The notes under the pieces: generated by a model
Database searches by the model: none
What the model was told of the DNA's origin: nothing
Seen by the model: the letters and a program-made list of their open reading frames with translations, nothing else
Program-made: the position numbers and the translations under genes
Shown here: piece by piece, positions 10,985-22,307 of the stretch
How the letters are laid out: the number at the start of each line of letters is the position of its first letter
Position numbering within the stretch: position 1 is the stretch's first letter
Assembly (NCBI GenBank): GCA_013180625.2
Contig: SNVD02016148.1
Coordinates: 1 to 64,000 of the forward strand
Length of the DNA stretch: 64,000 nt
Reading direction: 5' to 3'
Source of the DNA: Boswellia sacra
Taxonomy: Eukaryota > Streptophyta > Magnoliopsida > Sapindales > Burseraceae

Positions 10985-12967
10985 TGAAAGCCTCATTCAC
11001 AACATGTTCCTCAAGCGTGCGGCTATATACAACTATGTCATGCAAATACACTACCACGAATTGGTCCAAGTACGGATGGAAGATCCAATTCATGAGAGTG
11101 CAAAAAATTGCTTGTGCATTGGTAAGACCAAAGGGAATGATGAGGAACTTGTATCACCATAGCATGTAACGCATATAGTCTCTGGTTCATCACCTTCTGT
11201 AATTTGCACTTGATAATATCTAGACCTCAAGTCTAATTTAGAGAAGTATCTAGCGTGCCCTAACTAATCAAAAAGATCTGCAATCTATTTGTGTTTTATT
11301 ATTACCTTATTGAGTGCCCGGTAATTATTCAAATTCACAATTGAAGCGACCTTATCATGCTTTTGTTAAAATAACACCGGTTCTCCATACGGTGATTTGG
11401 ACTGTCTAATGTACCCGGCATCCAATAACTCCTTTAATTATTGTCGTAGTTCCTCTAACTCAAGTGGCAACATCCTATAAGGTGCCTTGGCAAGTAGTTG
11501 CACCCCTGGTTATAGATTAATCCGATGATCTACCTCCCTCCTAGGTGGGAGTCTTCTAGGCAACTTCGAAGCCATCACATCCTTGAACTCTTCTAAGACT
11601 TCTGCGACTTCCTTTGGAACATTCTCCTCCAATATGTCCTCCTCATCATCCATCTCCCATATTGATGCCAAATAAGTTTCCTCCCCCACATTTCACACCT
11701 TTGCAAAGTTGTAAAGCAGAGAGGAGCTTGGATTGGGGAGATGGCTTCACCATGGTTGGCACCATGCATGGTCCTCTCTCGAGGATGCACATGGTATTAA
11801 GCTGTGGAAGCGGCACAACGTTGCATTGGCAAAGAAAGTCTATTCCTAAAACAACATCAAAATCGTCCAAGGGGACAACAGAGAAGTTTGCCTTACCACT
11901 CCAAGAGCCTAAATGCATCTCCACTTGGCATACGACTCTCGTAAGTGGTTTTGCCTCAGAGTTTGCTGTCTTCAACCATCGACACTCCTTTTCCACCTTG
12001 AGGCCTAGTCTTCTGCCTCTTCCTTCTTGATGAAGTTGTGAGAAGCGTCTGTGTCCAACAACGCAAGCGCTTTCTTCCCATTAATGCTCGTTTTAACATA
12101 CATGAGGGATCGATCTTTGGGTTTGGCTAGGGTGCAATTGGCATTCAAAGCATTTAGGATTTGGAGGCTATCCATCTGTGCATGTTCTTGGGTCTCTCGC
12201 TTGTCAAACATAGCATTGAGCGACTTTCGCTTGGGATAGTCCCTTGCCATTTGCAAACCGTCACACAAGAAGTAATTCATCCTCAGTTTGGTCTCCTTCT
12301 TTTGCTCCTTTCTCCACTTCTTGCCCTTTAGTGGTTTGTTCTTTCCTTCCTTCAGTGAAGAACTTGAGCCTTTTGCTCCCCCACCTTTGCCATGATGGAT
12401 CTTGAAGTTGAAGAGGAGATCCATCTCGCTTATGTCATTAATTTGTAGCATGAGCGCGAAGAATGCCTCAACATGCTCCACAATTGAATGTGTGTGCCTC
12501 AGTTCCTTCATCCTCTTCCTAGCATCATCGCCACAAAAAGTTGTCCAACTCCTTGGCGTCCCTTTAGCCGAATATTCCTTGGGTTTAGGGGCTTCAACCT
12601 GTGGAATAATGAGTGTTGGTGATGCTACTGCAGTGCCACTTGCCACCGACCGTTTGCACAAGGCTACCTCAACCTTTGTGTCCTCCAACCCCTTACTCAA
12701 CTCCTTCATCCAAGTTTCGACCTTAGCCAAAACTTCCAGCACCCTTGCTTGGAAGGCATGTACTTCTCAATGTAGCGCTTTAGTGGCAGCCTCAGAACTA
12801 TGCATTAATTCCTTAAGCTCATTATCGTAGCTTTCCACCTTGCAGTGAGCTCTTCTATGCCTTGTTCCACGCCTTACTCTAGCCTACCTAGCCTCTCTCG
12901 TGTATAGGCCATGGCTAGCTCCACCTTGACCAACCAGGCGAGACTTTCTCTTGGCCACTAGGTTTCT
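10985..12967 (-). pseudogene. Ty3/gypsy gag-protease-RT remnant (copy 1)
   Basis: Read on the minus strand, a coiled-coil-like gag tail (12742-12400) leads to a damaged zinc knuckle, YFLCDGLQMARDYPKRK. The family pattern C-x2-C-x3-H-x4-C keeps only one cysteine here. The protease active site reads LLDTDASHNF, with Asp replacing Gly of DTGAS (near 12035), and continues as FSVVPLDDFDVVLGIDFL (11890-11830). RT is reduced to short frames at 11169-10985, [20 protein letters not shown] and [11 protein letters not shown], where the YxDD box has His for the first Asp. The gag-protease order and wording match the chromovirus at 30118-34546, so both belong to related lineages. It is dead. Confidence 0.85.
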
Positions 12968-12976
12968 TCTCTCTAG

Positions 12977-13138
12977 TAAGGGTGTTCAAAATTACCCGAC
13001 CCGATCGGGTTTTATCTGGTTTGTCGGGTTACAGGCGGGTTAATGTAAAAAAAAACCCGAAATCGGGTTATAAACTTTCGGGTTTTTGCAATCGGGGTTG
13101 GGATCGGGTTTAATTCATGTAACCCGACATGTAAGTGT
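12977..13138 (+). mobile_element. hAT-like element, left end only (copy 1)
   Basis: The sequence from TAAGGGTG through CCCGACCCGATCGGG to ACATGTAAGTGT matches the left end of the complete element at 19365-20380. It is cut off at 13138 by an inverted SIRE LTR end. A few single-base indels in homopolymers separate it from copy 2. Confidence 0.75.
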
Positions 13139-13980
13139 TGACCCAGGTATGGCAACCCAAGAGGGGGGGTGAATTGGGTTTTTATTTATCAATACGGAAT
13201 TAGAAACTTTTCTGAAATCAAAATTATTTAAACCCTTCTTTGAGGAAAAGGTGAAGAGATGAAAAGAATGTAAATAATATAGAATAGCAATAAGAACAAT
13301 CACAAGTGCAGTAAATGTAAAGAGCAGGGGATAGAGAGTGCAAAACTCAATTTACGTGTTCGGCAAACCTTGCCTACGTCCACGGGCTCTAGCTCCACGA
13401 GCTAGCTTTCCACTAGTTGTGTAAATCTTTTACAACTTGCTTGATAAACAACTCACCAAAGACTTTATCTTCAACTCTTGATAACACCACACCAAGAGTT
13501 CTTCTTGATGAACAACCTCACCAAGGCAAATTTGTTCAACACTTGATAACACCACACCAAGAGTTCTTCTTGATGAACAACCTCACCAAGGCAACTTCCT
13601 TAAACCCTTGATAACACCACCCAAGAGTTCTTCTTGATGAACAACCTCACCAAGGCAACTTCCTTCAACTCTTGCTAACACACAACAAGAGTTCTCTCAA
13701 GGATATCTTTTATCCTTTACAAGAAGATCTCACTCTCACACAATATAAGAACAAAGAAAAGTTTTTACAACAAAAGTACAACTCTCTTCAAAGAGTAGAT
13801 AAAAAATATAAAAGCTCTATAAACTTGATATTTCTCTTGGCTTTTTTGCTTGATAAAATGAGATGAACTTAATCAAGTCAAGACACCATCTCCAAATTTT
13901 CTGCCCACCATAAAAATCGTAATCTTGTCTGCCATTTTTGTTAATGTTCTGTTTGAAATTTGAAAATCTGTAAAACATAA
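13136..13980 (-). repeat. Inverted SIRE LTR fragment
   Basis: The plus strand begins with TGTTGACCCAGG, the reverse complement of a SIRE LTR 3' end, and continues through the 65-bp tandem array (13450-13690) up to sequence matching about 7600 in the LTR. It stops at 13980, where hAT-derived DNA begins. No internal copia sequence adjoins either side. Confidence 0.88.
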
Positions 13981-14282
13981 AACTCCCCCACTCCCCTCCT
14001 CTCTCTCAAATGGCGGCGGCTGGACCACCTTCCTCACCAATTTGTCTTCTTTCTCATCACCATCAAGTATCATCCCTCTCACCTCATCAACTCACCTCTT
14101 ACTCATGTCTTCTCTTATTATTAATTTTTTTTTTGCCCTCTCTCTTGTTAACTACTCTACTCCATATCACCGATTTTTTTTTTTTTGGCTCTTCAACCAC
14201 AAGAATAAGATTATGCTTTTAGCTTTGTCTCATTAACTTGGTTTTTTAATTATCGATTAGAAATTTATGTACATTTTTATGA
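13981..14282 (-). mobile_element. Inverted internal piece of a hAT-like element
   Basis: This stretch is the reverse complement of about 22686-23012, in the body of the hAT-like element at 22308-23343. It includes the GAGAGAGAGGAGGGG block, a poly-A/T run and a matching tail, and lacks about 27 bases near 14250. It has no TIRs of its own and joins two SIRE LTR pieces directly. Confidence 0.85.
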
Positions 14283-14860
14283 GTTGAAGGAAGTTTCCTT
14301 GGTGAGGTTGTTCATCAAGAAGAACTCTTGGTGTGGTGTTATCAAGATTTTTCTTTACCCAAACCCGATTTGTTGAAGGAAGTTAGTTCCTTGGTGAGGT
14401 TCCATGGACCTTCATCAAGAAGAACTCTTGGTTATGGCATTGTTATCAAGAGTTGAAGGCAATTGCCTTGGTGAGGTTGTTCATCAATCTTGGTGTGTGT
14501 TATCAAGAGTTGGAAGAAAAAGTCTTGGAGAGGTTGTTCATCAAGCAAGTTGTAAAGATTTCTACAACTTAGTGGAAAGCTTAGCTTGTGGAGCTAGGAG
14601 CCCATGGACATAGGCAAGGTTTGCCGAACCACGTAATTGAGTTTGCACTCTCTCTATCCCTATCCTCTTTACATTTACTTGCACTTTTGATTGTTCTTTA
14701 TTGCTATTCTCTTGATTGCATTCTATTTTCATCTTCTTCACCTTTATTCCAAAGAAAGAGTTAAATAATTTTGATCTTTTAAGAAAAGTTTTCTAAATCC
14801 ATTTTTATAAATAAAAACCCAATTCACCCCCCCTCTTGGGTTGCCATACCTGGGTCAACA
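14281..14860 (+). repeat. Forward SIRE LTR 3' end, scrambled at its start
   Basis: From about 14513 to 14860 it matches 8146-8492 with roughly a dozen differences, ending in GGGTCAACA. Before that, the 65-bp units are interrupted by foreign inserts. One is a 28-base exact reverse-complement match of 22371-22398 (at 14345-14372); another is a short CCATGGACC insert at 14402-14410. Confidence 0.85.
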
Positions 14861-14925
14861 ACACATACATACATACATATAGAAGGATCATCAGCCTTTT
14901 AAAATTATATTCTGTTTTACATCAT

Positions 14926-17234
14926 TGTCGACACTAAATTTTTAAGGCTCAATAGAGGAATAAAGATGAATGTCTAGTAAAAACAATGACCAAAATACCC
15001 TTGGAGACCAAGAAGAGAAGGGTGAGAAAGAATTGGTAAAAGGTCTTGAAAACTGACATGTGACTTTAAAAATTCATAGAAATTAATCCAGGAAGAATCA
15101 GATGGTGAGTCATGTATCGTTGTGAAGCTACAAATGTCTAGTTTTTGTAGAAATTTATAGCTTATAGATCGAAGTTGAATTCGAGAAGTTATGTGTGATC
15201 AAATGAGCAAAGGTATGAAGGGACTACACTGAAAGATGGCAAAATAGGAAGGGCTGAAGAAATAACAGCCACCTGGTAGTCGAGAACAGCCACTCGACCA
15301 TCTGACTGCCACCCGACTATTGAGTGATGGCGAGCGAATGTTAGATAGCCGGCCGGCCGGCTGTTCCTTGCGTAATTTTGGAAAATTTCTTTTAAAACCT
15401 TCATTTTTTAGAATTTGCTTCCTTTTTAGAATTCAACCTTCATCTATATAAACCCCTCCCTTCTCACTTTCCAAGGCATATCGAATTCTGAAGAATTCTC
15501 TCTTCTTCCTCTTGAAGACATACTCGAGAACTCAAGGAGTTTTTTCTAGTTTAAAATTTTCAGGCGTTCTATTGCTCTAAATCCGGAAAGGTACGTCTTG
15601 AGAGCAGAATTCTCTCCTCCCTCCTATCTTCTTTTTTATTTTCCTTGCTTAGAATAAGCATGTTTAGGGTTTAATTTTATGCTTATAAGCATGTTTAGGG
15701 TTTTATGAATTGTCTAACCCTTATTTATTTTGCGAGATGAAAAATCGTGTTGAGGTAAGTCCGCTATCTCTTCTTTAATAGAATCATGCTTAGGAGTTTA
15801 ATTTCTTTGCAAGAGCTTAGAAATATGTTTAGGAGTATATGATTAGAATCATGCTAGGACAAGTTATTTGCTTTGATGAATACTAGGAAATAGCATAGAA
15901 TAGATAAGAATTATCATTTTGCCTTGAATAACTTGTTTGATGTTGATTGCTTGAGTTGGGTAAGAATATACCATGATTAGGCTAGGATTGCCATGCTAAG
16001 GCTAGAAATGCCAAGAAATTAATATGAATAATGCTAGAATAGCAATTGGTAGAATTGACATGGTAGAGTTTGGTAGAGTTTATTAAATCTAGGCTAGAAT
16101 GCCATGATTTTAGATTATGACTTTGTATGATTTATAATGTATGAATGTTTGTATTACATAAGTGTAATTGTGTGATGCCATGAAGTGGTTGTGGACTCAC
16201 ATTGATGGTAAGAGACCAACACTAGGAATGGATGACTTAACGTCTGAATAGAGGTCTAATAGATGTTGCATAGACTCATATATGGTGATGAGGAATTCAT
16301 CATCTATTGGATCTCGAATAGACCATTTGTATTTGACATTTAAACTTATGTTATGGATGAACGTACATTTTAGAATTTATTTTATTGAAGAAGAAAATAA
16401 AACGTACATTTTGTTTTCTTTGCGGACGCTTAGAATCATGACCAAGAGAACATGTCTAGAATCTTGCTTAAGAGCACATGATTAGAATCATGATACGAAA
16501 GCTTATTTGCTTTGATGAATGCTAGGAAATAGCATAGAAGCCCTTGAATGCCATGATTGATGTTAGATGTTTGAATTAGGTTAGAATATGCCATGAATGC
16601 CATGTTTAGGCTAGAATAAGCCACAAGAATCATGTTTTAGGCTAGAAATGCCATGATGATACATAAAATAAAAAATACTAGAATAAGCAATGGGTAGAAT
16701 CGCCATGATAGAATTTATCAAAATCTAGGCTAGAATGCCATAATATTAGATCATGACTTTGTATAATTTATGCATGTATGAATGTTTGTAAATTGAGAAG
16801 TGTAATTGTATGATGCCATGAAGTGATGGTGGACTCACATTGATGGTGAGGGACCATGACTTAGAATGAATGTAATATACATATGTATGGAATATTTTAC
16901 TATTTTATTACAAATGATGTAATCCTCTTCCCATTCCCCCATGTTTGAAAGGAAATGTAATCCATTCTCTTCCCTCTTTCTTTGTATGAATATATAACTG
17001 TTTTGATTGAACAACCACTTAACATGCTTAATAAAGATAAAAATGAAAATGTGTGCATAAAATGAACCATTTTAAGCGGACTAAGTAACAATACGAGATA
17101 TTCTTATTTGGTATTTCCTAAGTGGAGGCCGGATTCACATCTAAGTGAGTCAAAAGACTCAAACCTAACTTCCTGAACCCATCTCTGAAGGGATGACGGT
17201 AGTTTAGGTCCCAAATTGCCCCCATTCATTTTCA
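14926..17234 (+). repeat. LTR-like forward repeat (copy 2)
   Basis: Near-identical to 8561-10868, with its TATA box at 15445-15452 and the TGGCGACTCC site near 17249. Its right end abuts the minus-strand gypsy RT remnant, so this forward unit probably inserted into, or was joined to, that gypsy element. Confidence 0.4.
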
Positions 17235-17350
17235 ATTGAATAATTGGGTGGCGACTCCTTTCTCCAGACATGCCCATGGCTCGTTTGTGTTTTCTTAAGT
17301 CTTAAATGAGGCTTTGACATAGTGTCGTGGTCATAAAGGCTTTTCCGGGG

Positions 17351-19364
17351 TGAAAGCCTCATTCACAACATGTTCCTCAAGCGTGCGGCTATATACAACT
17401 ATGTCATGCAAATACACTACCACGAATTGGTCCAAGTACGGATGGAAGATCCAATTCATGAGAGTGCAAAAAATTGCTTGTGCATTGGTAAGACCAAAGG
17501 GAATGATGAGGAACTTGTATCACCATAGCATGTAACGCATATAGTCTCTGGTTCATCACCTTCTGTAATTTGCACTTGATAATATCTAGACCTCAAGTCT
17601 AATTTAGAGAAGTATCTAGCGTGCCCTAACTAATCAAAAAGATCTGCAATCTATTTGTGTTTTATTATTACCTTATTGAGTGCCCGGTAATTATTCAAAT
17701 TCACAATTGAAGCGACCTTATCATGCTTTTGTTAAAATAACACCGGTTCTCCATACGGTGATTTGGACTGTCTAATGTACCCGGCATCCAATAACTCCTT
17801 TAATTATTGTCGTAGTTCCTCTAACTCAAGTGGCAACATCCTATAAGGTGCCTTGGCAAGTAGTTGCACCCCTGGTTATAGATTAATCCGATGATCTACC
17901 TCCCTCCTAGGTGGGAGTCTTCTAGGCAACTTCGAAGCCATCACATCCTTGAACTCTTTTAGGACTTCTGCGACTTCCTTTGGAACATTCTCCTCCAATA
18001 TGTCCTCCTCATCATCCATCTCCCGTATTGATGCCAAATAAGTTTCCTCCCCCACATTTCACACCTTTGCAAAGTTGTAAAGCAGAGAGGAGCTTGGATT
18101 GGGGAGATGGCTTCACCATGGTTGGCACCATGCATGGTCCTCTCTCGAGGATGCACATGGTATTAAGCTGTGGAAGCGGCACAACGTTGCATTGGCAAAG
18201 AAAGTCTATTCCTAAAACAACATCAAAATCGTCCAAGGGGACAACAGAGAAGTTTGCCTTACCGCTCCAAGAGCCTAAATGCATCTCCACTTGGCATACA
18301 ACTCTCGTAAGTGGTTTTGCCTCAGAGTTTGCTGTCTTCAACCATCGACACTCCTTTTCCACCTTGAGGCCTAGTCTTCTGCCTCTTCCTTCTTGATGAA
18401 GTTGTGAGAAGCGTCTGTGTCCAACAACGCAAGCGCTTTCTTCCCATTAATGCTCGTTTTAACATACATGAGGGATCGATCTTTGGGTTTGGCTAGGGTG
18501 CAATTGGCATTCAAAGCATTTAGGATTTGGAGGCTATCCATCTGTGCATGTTCTTGGGTCTCTCGCTTGTCAAACATAGCATTGAGCGACTTTCGCTTGG
18601 GATAGTCCCTTGCCATTTGCAAACCGTCACACAAGAAGTAATTCATCCTCAGTTTGGTCTCCTTCTTTTGCTCCTTTCTCCACTTCTTGCCCTTTAGTGG
18701 TTTGTTCTTTCCTTCCTTCAGTGAAGAACTTGAGCCTTTTGCTCCCCCACCTTTGCCATGATGGATCTTGAAGTTGAAGAGGAGATCCATCTCGCTTATG
18801 TCATTAATTTGTAGCATGAGCGCGAAGAATGCCTCAACATGCTCCACAATTGAATGTGTGTGCCTCAGTTCCTTCATCCTCTTCCTAGCATCATCGCCAC
18901 AAAAAGTTGTCCAACTCCTTGGCGTCCCTTTAGCCGAATATTCCTTGGGTTTAGGGGCTTCAACCTGTGGAATAATGAGTGTTGGTGATGCTACTGCAGT
19001 GCCACTTGCCACCGACCGTTTGCACAAGGCTACCTCAACCTTTGTGTCCTCCAACCCCTTACTCAACTCCTTCATCCAAGTTTCGACCTTAGCCAAAACT
19101 TCCAGCACCCTTGCTTGGAAGGCATGTACTTCTCAATGTAGCGCTTTAGTGGCAGCCTCAGAACTATGCATTAATTCCTTAAGCTCATTATCGTAGCTTT
19201 CCACCTTGCAGTGAGCTCTTCTATGCCTTGTTCCACGCCTTACTCTAGCCTACCTAGCCTCTCTCGTGTATAGGCCATGGCTAGCTCCACCTTGACCAAC
19301 CAGGTCTCCATAGCACTCACAACGTCGCGAGACTTCTCTTGGCCACTAGGTTTCTTCTCTCTAG
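17351..19364 (-). pseudogene. Ty3/gypsy gag-protease-RT remnant (copy 2)
   Basis: Same content and the same inactivating changes as copy 1: gag 19108-18371, protease 18362-18012, RT fragments 17535-17351. The identical 245-residue gag-protease frame, down to the damaged DTDAS site, shows that decay preceded duplication. Here the 5' end is intact: after the hAT-like insertion the gag leader resumes at 20381 and reaches a primer site and LTR. Confidence 0.85.
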
Positions 19365-20380
19365 TAAGGGTGTTCAAAATTACCCGACCCGATCGGGTTT
19401 TATCTGGTTTGTCGGGTTACAGGCGGGTTAATGTAATAAAAAAACCCGAAATCGGGTTATAAACTTCGGGTTTTTTGCAATCGGGTTTGGGATCGGGTTT
19501 AATTCATGTAACCCGACATGTAAGTGTCGAGTGTCAAGTAGATAGTGTCGAGTATTAGATGTATCATCCGACATTCGATGTCTTCGAAAATAGTCTAATA
19601 TCGAGTGTCAGTTGTGAATCCGACACGACTCGACATGTAAGTGTCAAGTGTCAAGTGGCTAGTGTCAAGTGTCAGATGATGAATCCGACACTCGATGTCT
19701 TCAAAAATAGTCTCATATTATAGTCTCATATTGAGTGTCGGTTGTGAATCTGATATGACTCGACATGTAAGTGTCGAGTGTCGAGTGTCAAATGATGCAT
19801 CCGACACTCGATGTCTTCGAAAATAGACTGATATCAAGTGTCGGTTGTGAATCTGACACGACTCGACATGTAAATATGGAGTGTCGGATGATGAATTCGA
19901 CACTCGATGTCTTCAAAAATAGTCTGATATCAAGTGTCGATTGTGAATCTGACACGACTCGACATGTAAGTATCGAGTGTCGAGTGGATAGTGTCGAGTG
20001 TCGAATGATGCATCCGACACTCGATGTCTTCGAAAATAGACTGATATCGAGTGTCGGTTGTGAATCTGATACAACTCGACATGTAAGTGTCGAGTGTCGA
20101 GTGGCTATTGTCGAGTATCAAATGCATCATCCGACACTCGATGTCTTCGAAAATAGACTGATATTGAGTGTCGGTTGTGAATCTGACACGACTCGACACG
20201 TAATTGTCGAGTGTCGAGTGGACCCGACAGACTCGACAGACCCAACCAACTCGACCATTCGAGTTATGTCTCGGGTAACATACTTCAGAAACCCGATTAC
20301 GGGTTTAAAATGTCTAACCCGATCATGTATCGGGTTTTGTCGGGTTGGGCGAAACCCGACCCGACCTGTGTGCACCCCTA
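19365..20380 (+). mobile_element. hAT-like nonautonomous element with tandem-repeat body
   Basis: The ends are TAAGGGTGTTCAAAA at left and the reverse complement of TAGGGGTGCACACAGG at right, followed inward by ACCCGACCCG-type sequence. The flanks read CTCTCTAG (19357-19364) and CCCTCTAG (20381-20388), an 8-bp target duplication with one mismatch, as expected for hAT. The body (about 19510-20230) is six copies of a roughly 116-bp repeat marked by CACTCGATGTCTTCGAAAAT. There is no transposase, so it would need one in trans. It interrupts the gypsy gag region. Confidence 0.8.
19510..20230 (+). repeat. About 116-bp tandem repeat rich in GTCGAGTGTCG
   Basis: The landmark GATGTCTTCGAAAATAG (or its CAAAA variant) recurs near 19575, 19693, 19809, 19905, 20020 and 20138. 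Most spacings are 115-118 and one is 96. Each unit contains ACACGACTCGACATGTAAGT and several GTCGAGTGTCG motifs. Long open frames here are by-products of the repeat. Confidence 0.85.
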
Positions 20381-21010
20381 CCCTCTAGTGTGAGCTTCCC
20401 CATGCCCCCTAGTTTCCTCAAGATTTGTAGTTCTTCCTTTTTCCAAGCTTTCTTTCTCCTTCAAGAACTCTAAAAGATGAGAGAATTCCAGAGTTGCAGC
20501 CTCCAAGTCGTTTCTCCCTCTTCAAGTTATCAAAATAAAACCCTAAAATGTGTTTATATACTCTGCTACAGTAACCTGCTACAATGCCCCGTATTATACA
20601 TGCTACAGAGATTTGTAGAATTATATTTCTACACTTCTCACACTGTTTTGATTATAACTTTTGGTACACTGAATGAATTTATGAACCGTAAATTTCTCTA
20701 GAAAATAGACTTCGAGAGCTTTCCAACGGTATACAACATGTCATCGGGTTCATTGTATATCAATACAATTAAATCCGAGAAGATGGTTGACTAGCAGAGG
20801 TGAAAATGAAGGGTTTTACTCCATTTTTGTGCAAGTTGCTTCAAAACTCCTACAAATATCAAAACCACACAAAAACATAAAAATACCAAGGAATATAGCA
20901 AAGAAACATGGACGAATTAATATGAAAATGATATATAATTAGACACCTATCACCTCACTTATAATCGAAATCTCTGCCATTTTGTCTACCTGAACACAAT
21001 GAACCTCGAC
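20381..21010 (-). pseudogene. Gypsy 5' leader and gag N-terminal region
   Basis: This connects the gag remnant, interrupted by the hAT-like element, to the primer site at 21011. I see no intact frame. The stretch near 20540-20900 looks like untranslated leader. It is assigned by position between gag and LTR rather than by a protein match. Confidence 0.5.
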
Positions 21011-21021
21011 TTTGATACCAA
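21011..21021 (-). other. Primer binding site, initiator tRNA-Met type
   Basis: On the minus strand GTTGGTATCAAAG follows the LTR end by one or two bases. TGGTATCA is the complement of the plant initiator tRNA-Met 3' end, the usual primer of chromovirus gypsy elements. Confidence 0.75.
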
Positions 21022-21022
21022 C

Positions 21023-21746
21023 TGTCACGGCCTTAATGTTTCATCGCTTAGACCGGGCGACCTTAGGCGCTTAATGAACCACGCTTGCACCTAAGTAAGC
21101 CTTTAGACACTTGACAATGCCAAGTGAGATCAAGGAATGTAAGAGAGAGTTAAGGAATATACAAATGATAAGCTTTGCAAAGTAAAAGGACAAGAGAGCT
21201 GTTACAAGGATAGTGTGTTGGATAAGCTCTCAAAGAGAGTTCTTTTATCTACAACTGAGTGTTTATCCCTATTTATAGAGAAGCACCTCCTTAACATATG
21301 GCTAGTAATGTGCCACATGTCATCACCCTATTGATGATCTAGAATTATCCTTAGATATTTTTACAAGCCTTACTTGTTGTCCAAGTAACCTAGAAATATC
21401 TAGCCTACACAAGACCTATCTAGAAACCCTCAATACTAGAGAGCTCCATGACCTTTTAGAACCTTCCATAGTCTTCCACACTCTTTCGCAATCTTCTGGG
21501 ATCTTCTAGAGTCTCCTAGAGCCTTCTTGTGTCTTCCGAATATTTCCGAAGCCTTCCGAAATATTCTAGAAGTGTGCAGAGCATTTTGAAATGTCTCGGA
21601 ACCTTTCGGAAACTTCTCGCCCAATCTTTATGTCATAGAATTCCTTTCGTTATAAGGATCTCGGAATACTATATCACTTACCCCAAATTCTAATTCCTTG
21701 GTGGTCATCCGTGTAAATTGTGGGCGCGTGCATGCAGGGCGTGACA
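21023..21746 (-). repeat. 5' LTR of the minus-strand gypsy element (724 bp)
   Basis: The plus strand reads TGTCACGG at 21023 and GGCGTGACA ending at 21746, so the ends are inverted copies (TGTCACG/CGTGACA). The primer site adjoins one side. A minus-strand TATAAATAG lies at 21269-21277. The partner 3' LTR is missing; the element is truncated within RT at 17351. Confidence 0.85.
21269..21277 (-). promoter_or_regulatory. LTR TATA box
   Basis: TATAAATAG on the minus strand, about 250 bases before the LTR/primer-site junction. Confidence 0.5.
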
Positions 21747-22299
21747 ATAAGCTACCTATCAATGGCATTGTTTGGTATGAGCAAATACCCACTTTCCTAA
21801 ATTTAACATATATAATTTTAATATAGTAATAAATAAACCATGAGTTGGATGCCCACCATGACCACTTCGTTTATTCTTGTCCAATTATGATGTATATCTG
21901 TCTAGGGTTTATCAATGTAAAAATATTAAAAGATGTTTTAAAGAGAGAGTAAGAGAGAGTTGTATTACCCACTTATATATTTAAGACTACTATCTTTATT
22001 CTTTCACACTAATATTAATTTGTTCAAATATTTATGGCGGTTAAGATTTATTAATTTTCTTATTAAGCACAACAATGCCGTTAGATATAATTTGTTCAAA
22101 TAAAAATTAAATTGAGAAAGAATCATGATTCTGTACTTTGATCCAATAATCTAATTTAAGTTGGTTAACTTATATACCAATCATCATAAGTCAACAAGAT
22201 TGAACTGGATTAACCAATCTGACAAGAAAATTCAATCTCTTATAAGGTCCATGGAATTTCATTTCTCCCTTGACTTTAAACATTAAAAAAAGGGTAAGG
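21747..22299. other. Unassigned AT-rich spacer
   Basis: No open frame, repeat or TIR that I recognise. It lies between a gypsy LTR and a hAT-like element. A short block near 22244-22256 (AAGGTCCATGGAA) has a reverse-complement match in the patchwork at 14400. Confidence 0.5.
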
Positions 22300-22307
22300 A
22301 GGAGAAC

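Larger units (their letters stand above)
8493..13138. repeat. Duplicated block, copy 1 (about 4.65 kb)
   Basis: This block recurs in direct orientation at 14861-19527, offset by 6365-6366 bases over most of its length. Reading frames at 8824, 9917, 10071, 10535, 11593 and 12005 have identical translations in the second copy. I counted fewer than about ten interior substitutions by eye. Both copies start exactly where a SIRE LTR ends (GGGTCAACA). Copy 1 stops at a TGT shared with an inverted SIRE LTR end. Relative to copy 2 it lacks about 20 bases near 12936. Confidence 0.92.
14861..19527. repeat. Duplicated block, copy 2 (about 4.67 kb)
   Basis: Direct copy of 8493-13138. Interior differences I can see include one extra C near 17221, a G-to-A near 17331 and a handful of changes at 17960-18300. 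Copy 2 keeps bases missing near 12936 in copy 1, and continues into the rest of the hAT-like element and the gypsy leader, so copy 2 looks like the ancestral arrangement. Confidence 0.92.

Noticed and set aside
11614..12030. 138-residue plus-strand frame, repeated at 17980
   Set aside because: It is antisense to the gypsy protease, whose family motifs are readable on the minus strand.
12402..12830. 142-residue plus-strand frame, repeated at 18768
   Set aside because: Antisense shadow of the gypsy gag frame.
13430..13690. CRISPR-like regular repeats
   Set aside because: They are the 65-bp LTR tandem array in inverted orientation: no spacers of unique sequence, no cas genes, and the genome is a plant.
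19771..20388. 205-residue plus-strand open frame
   Set aside because: It lies within the 116-bp tandem repeat and the hAT-like end; the protein is a translated repeat, and minus-strand frames of similar length exist over the same bases.
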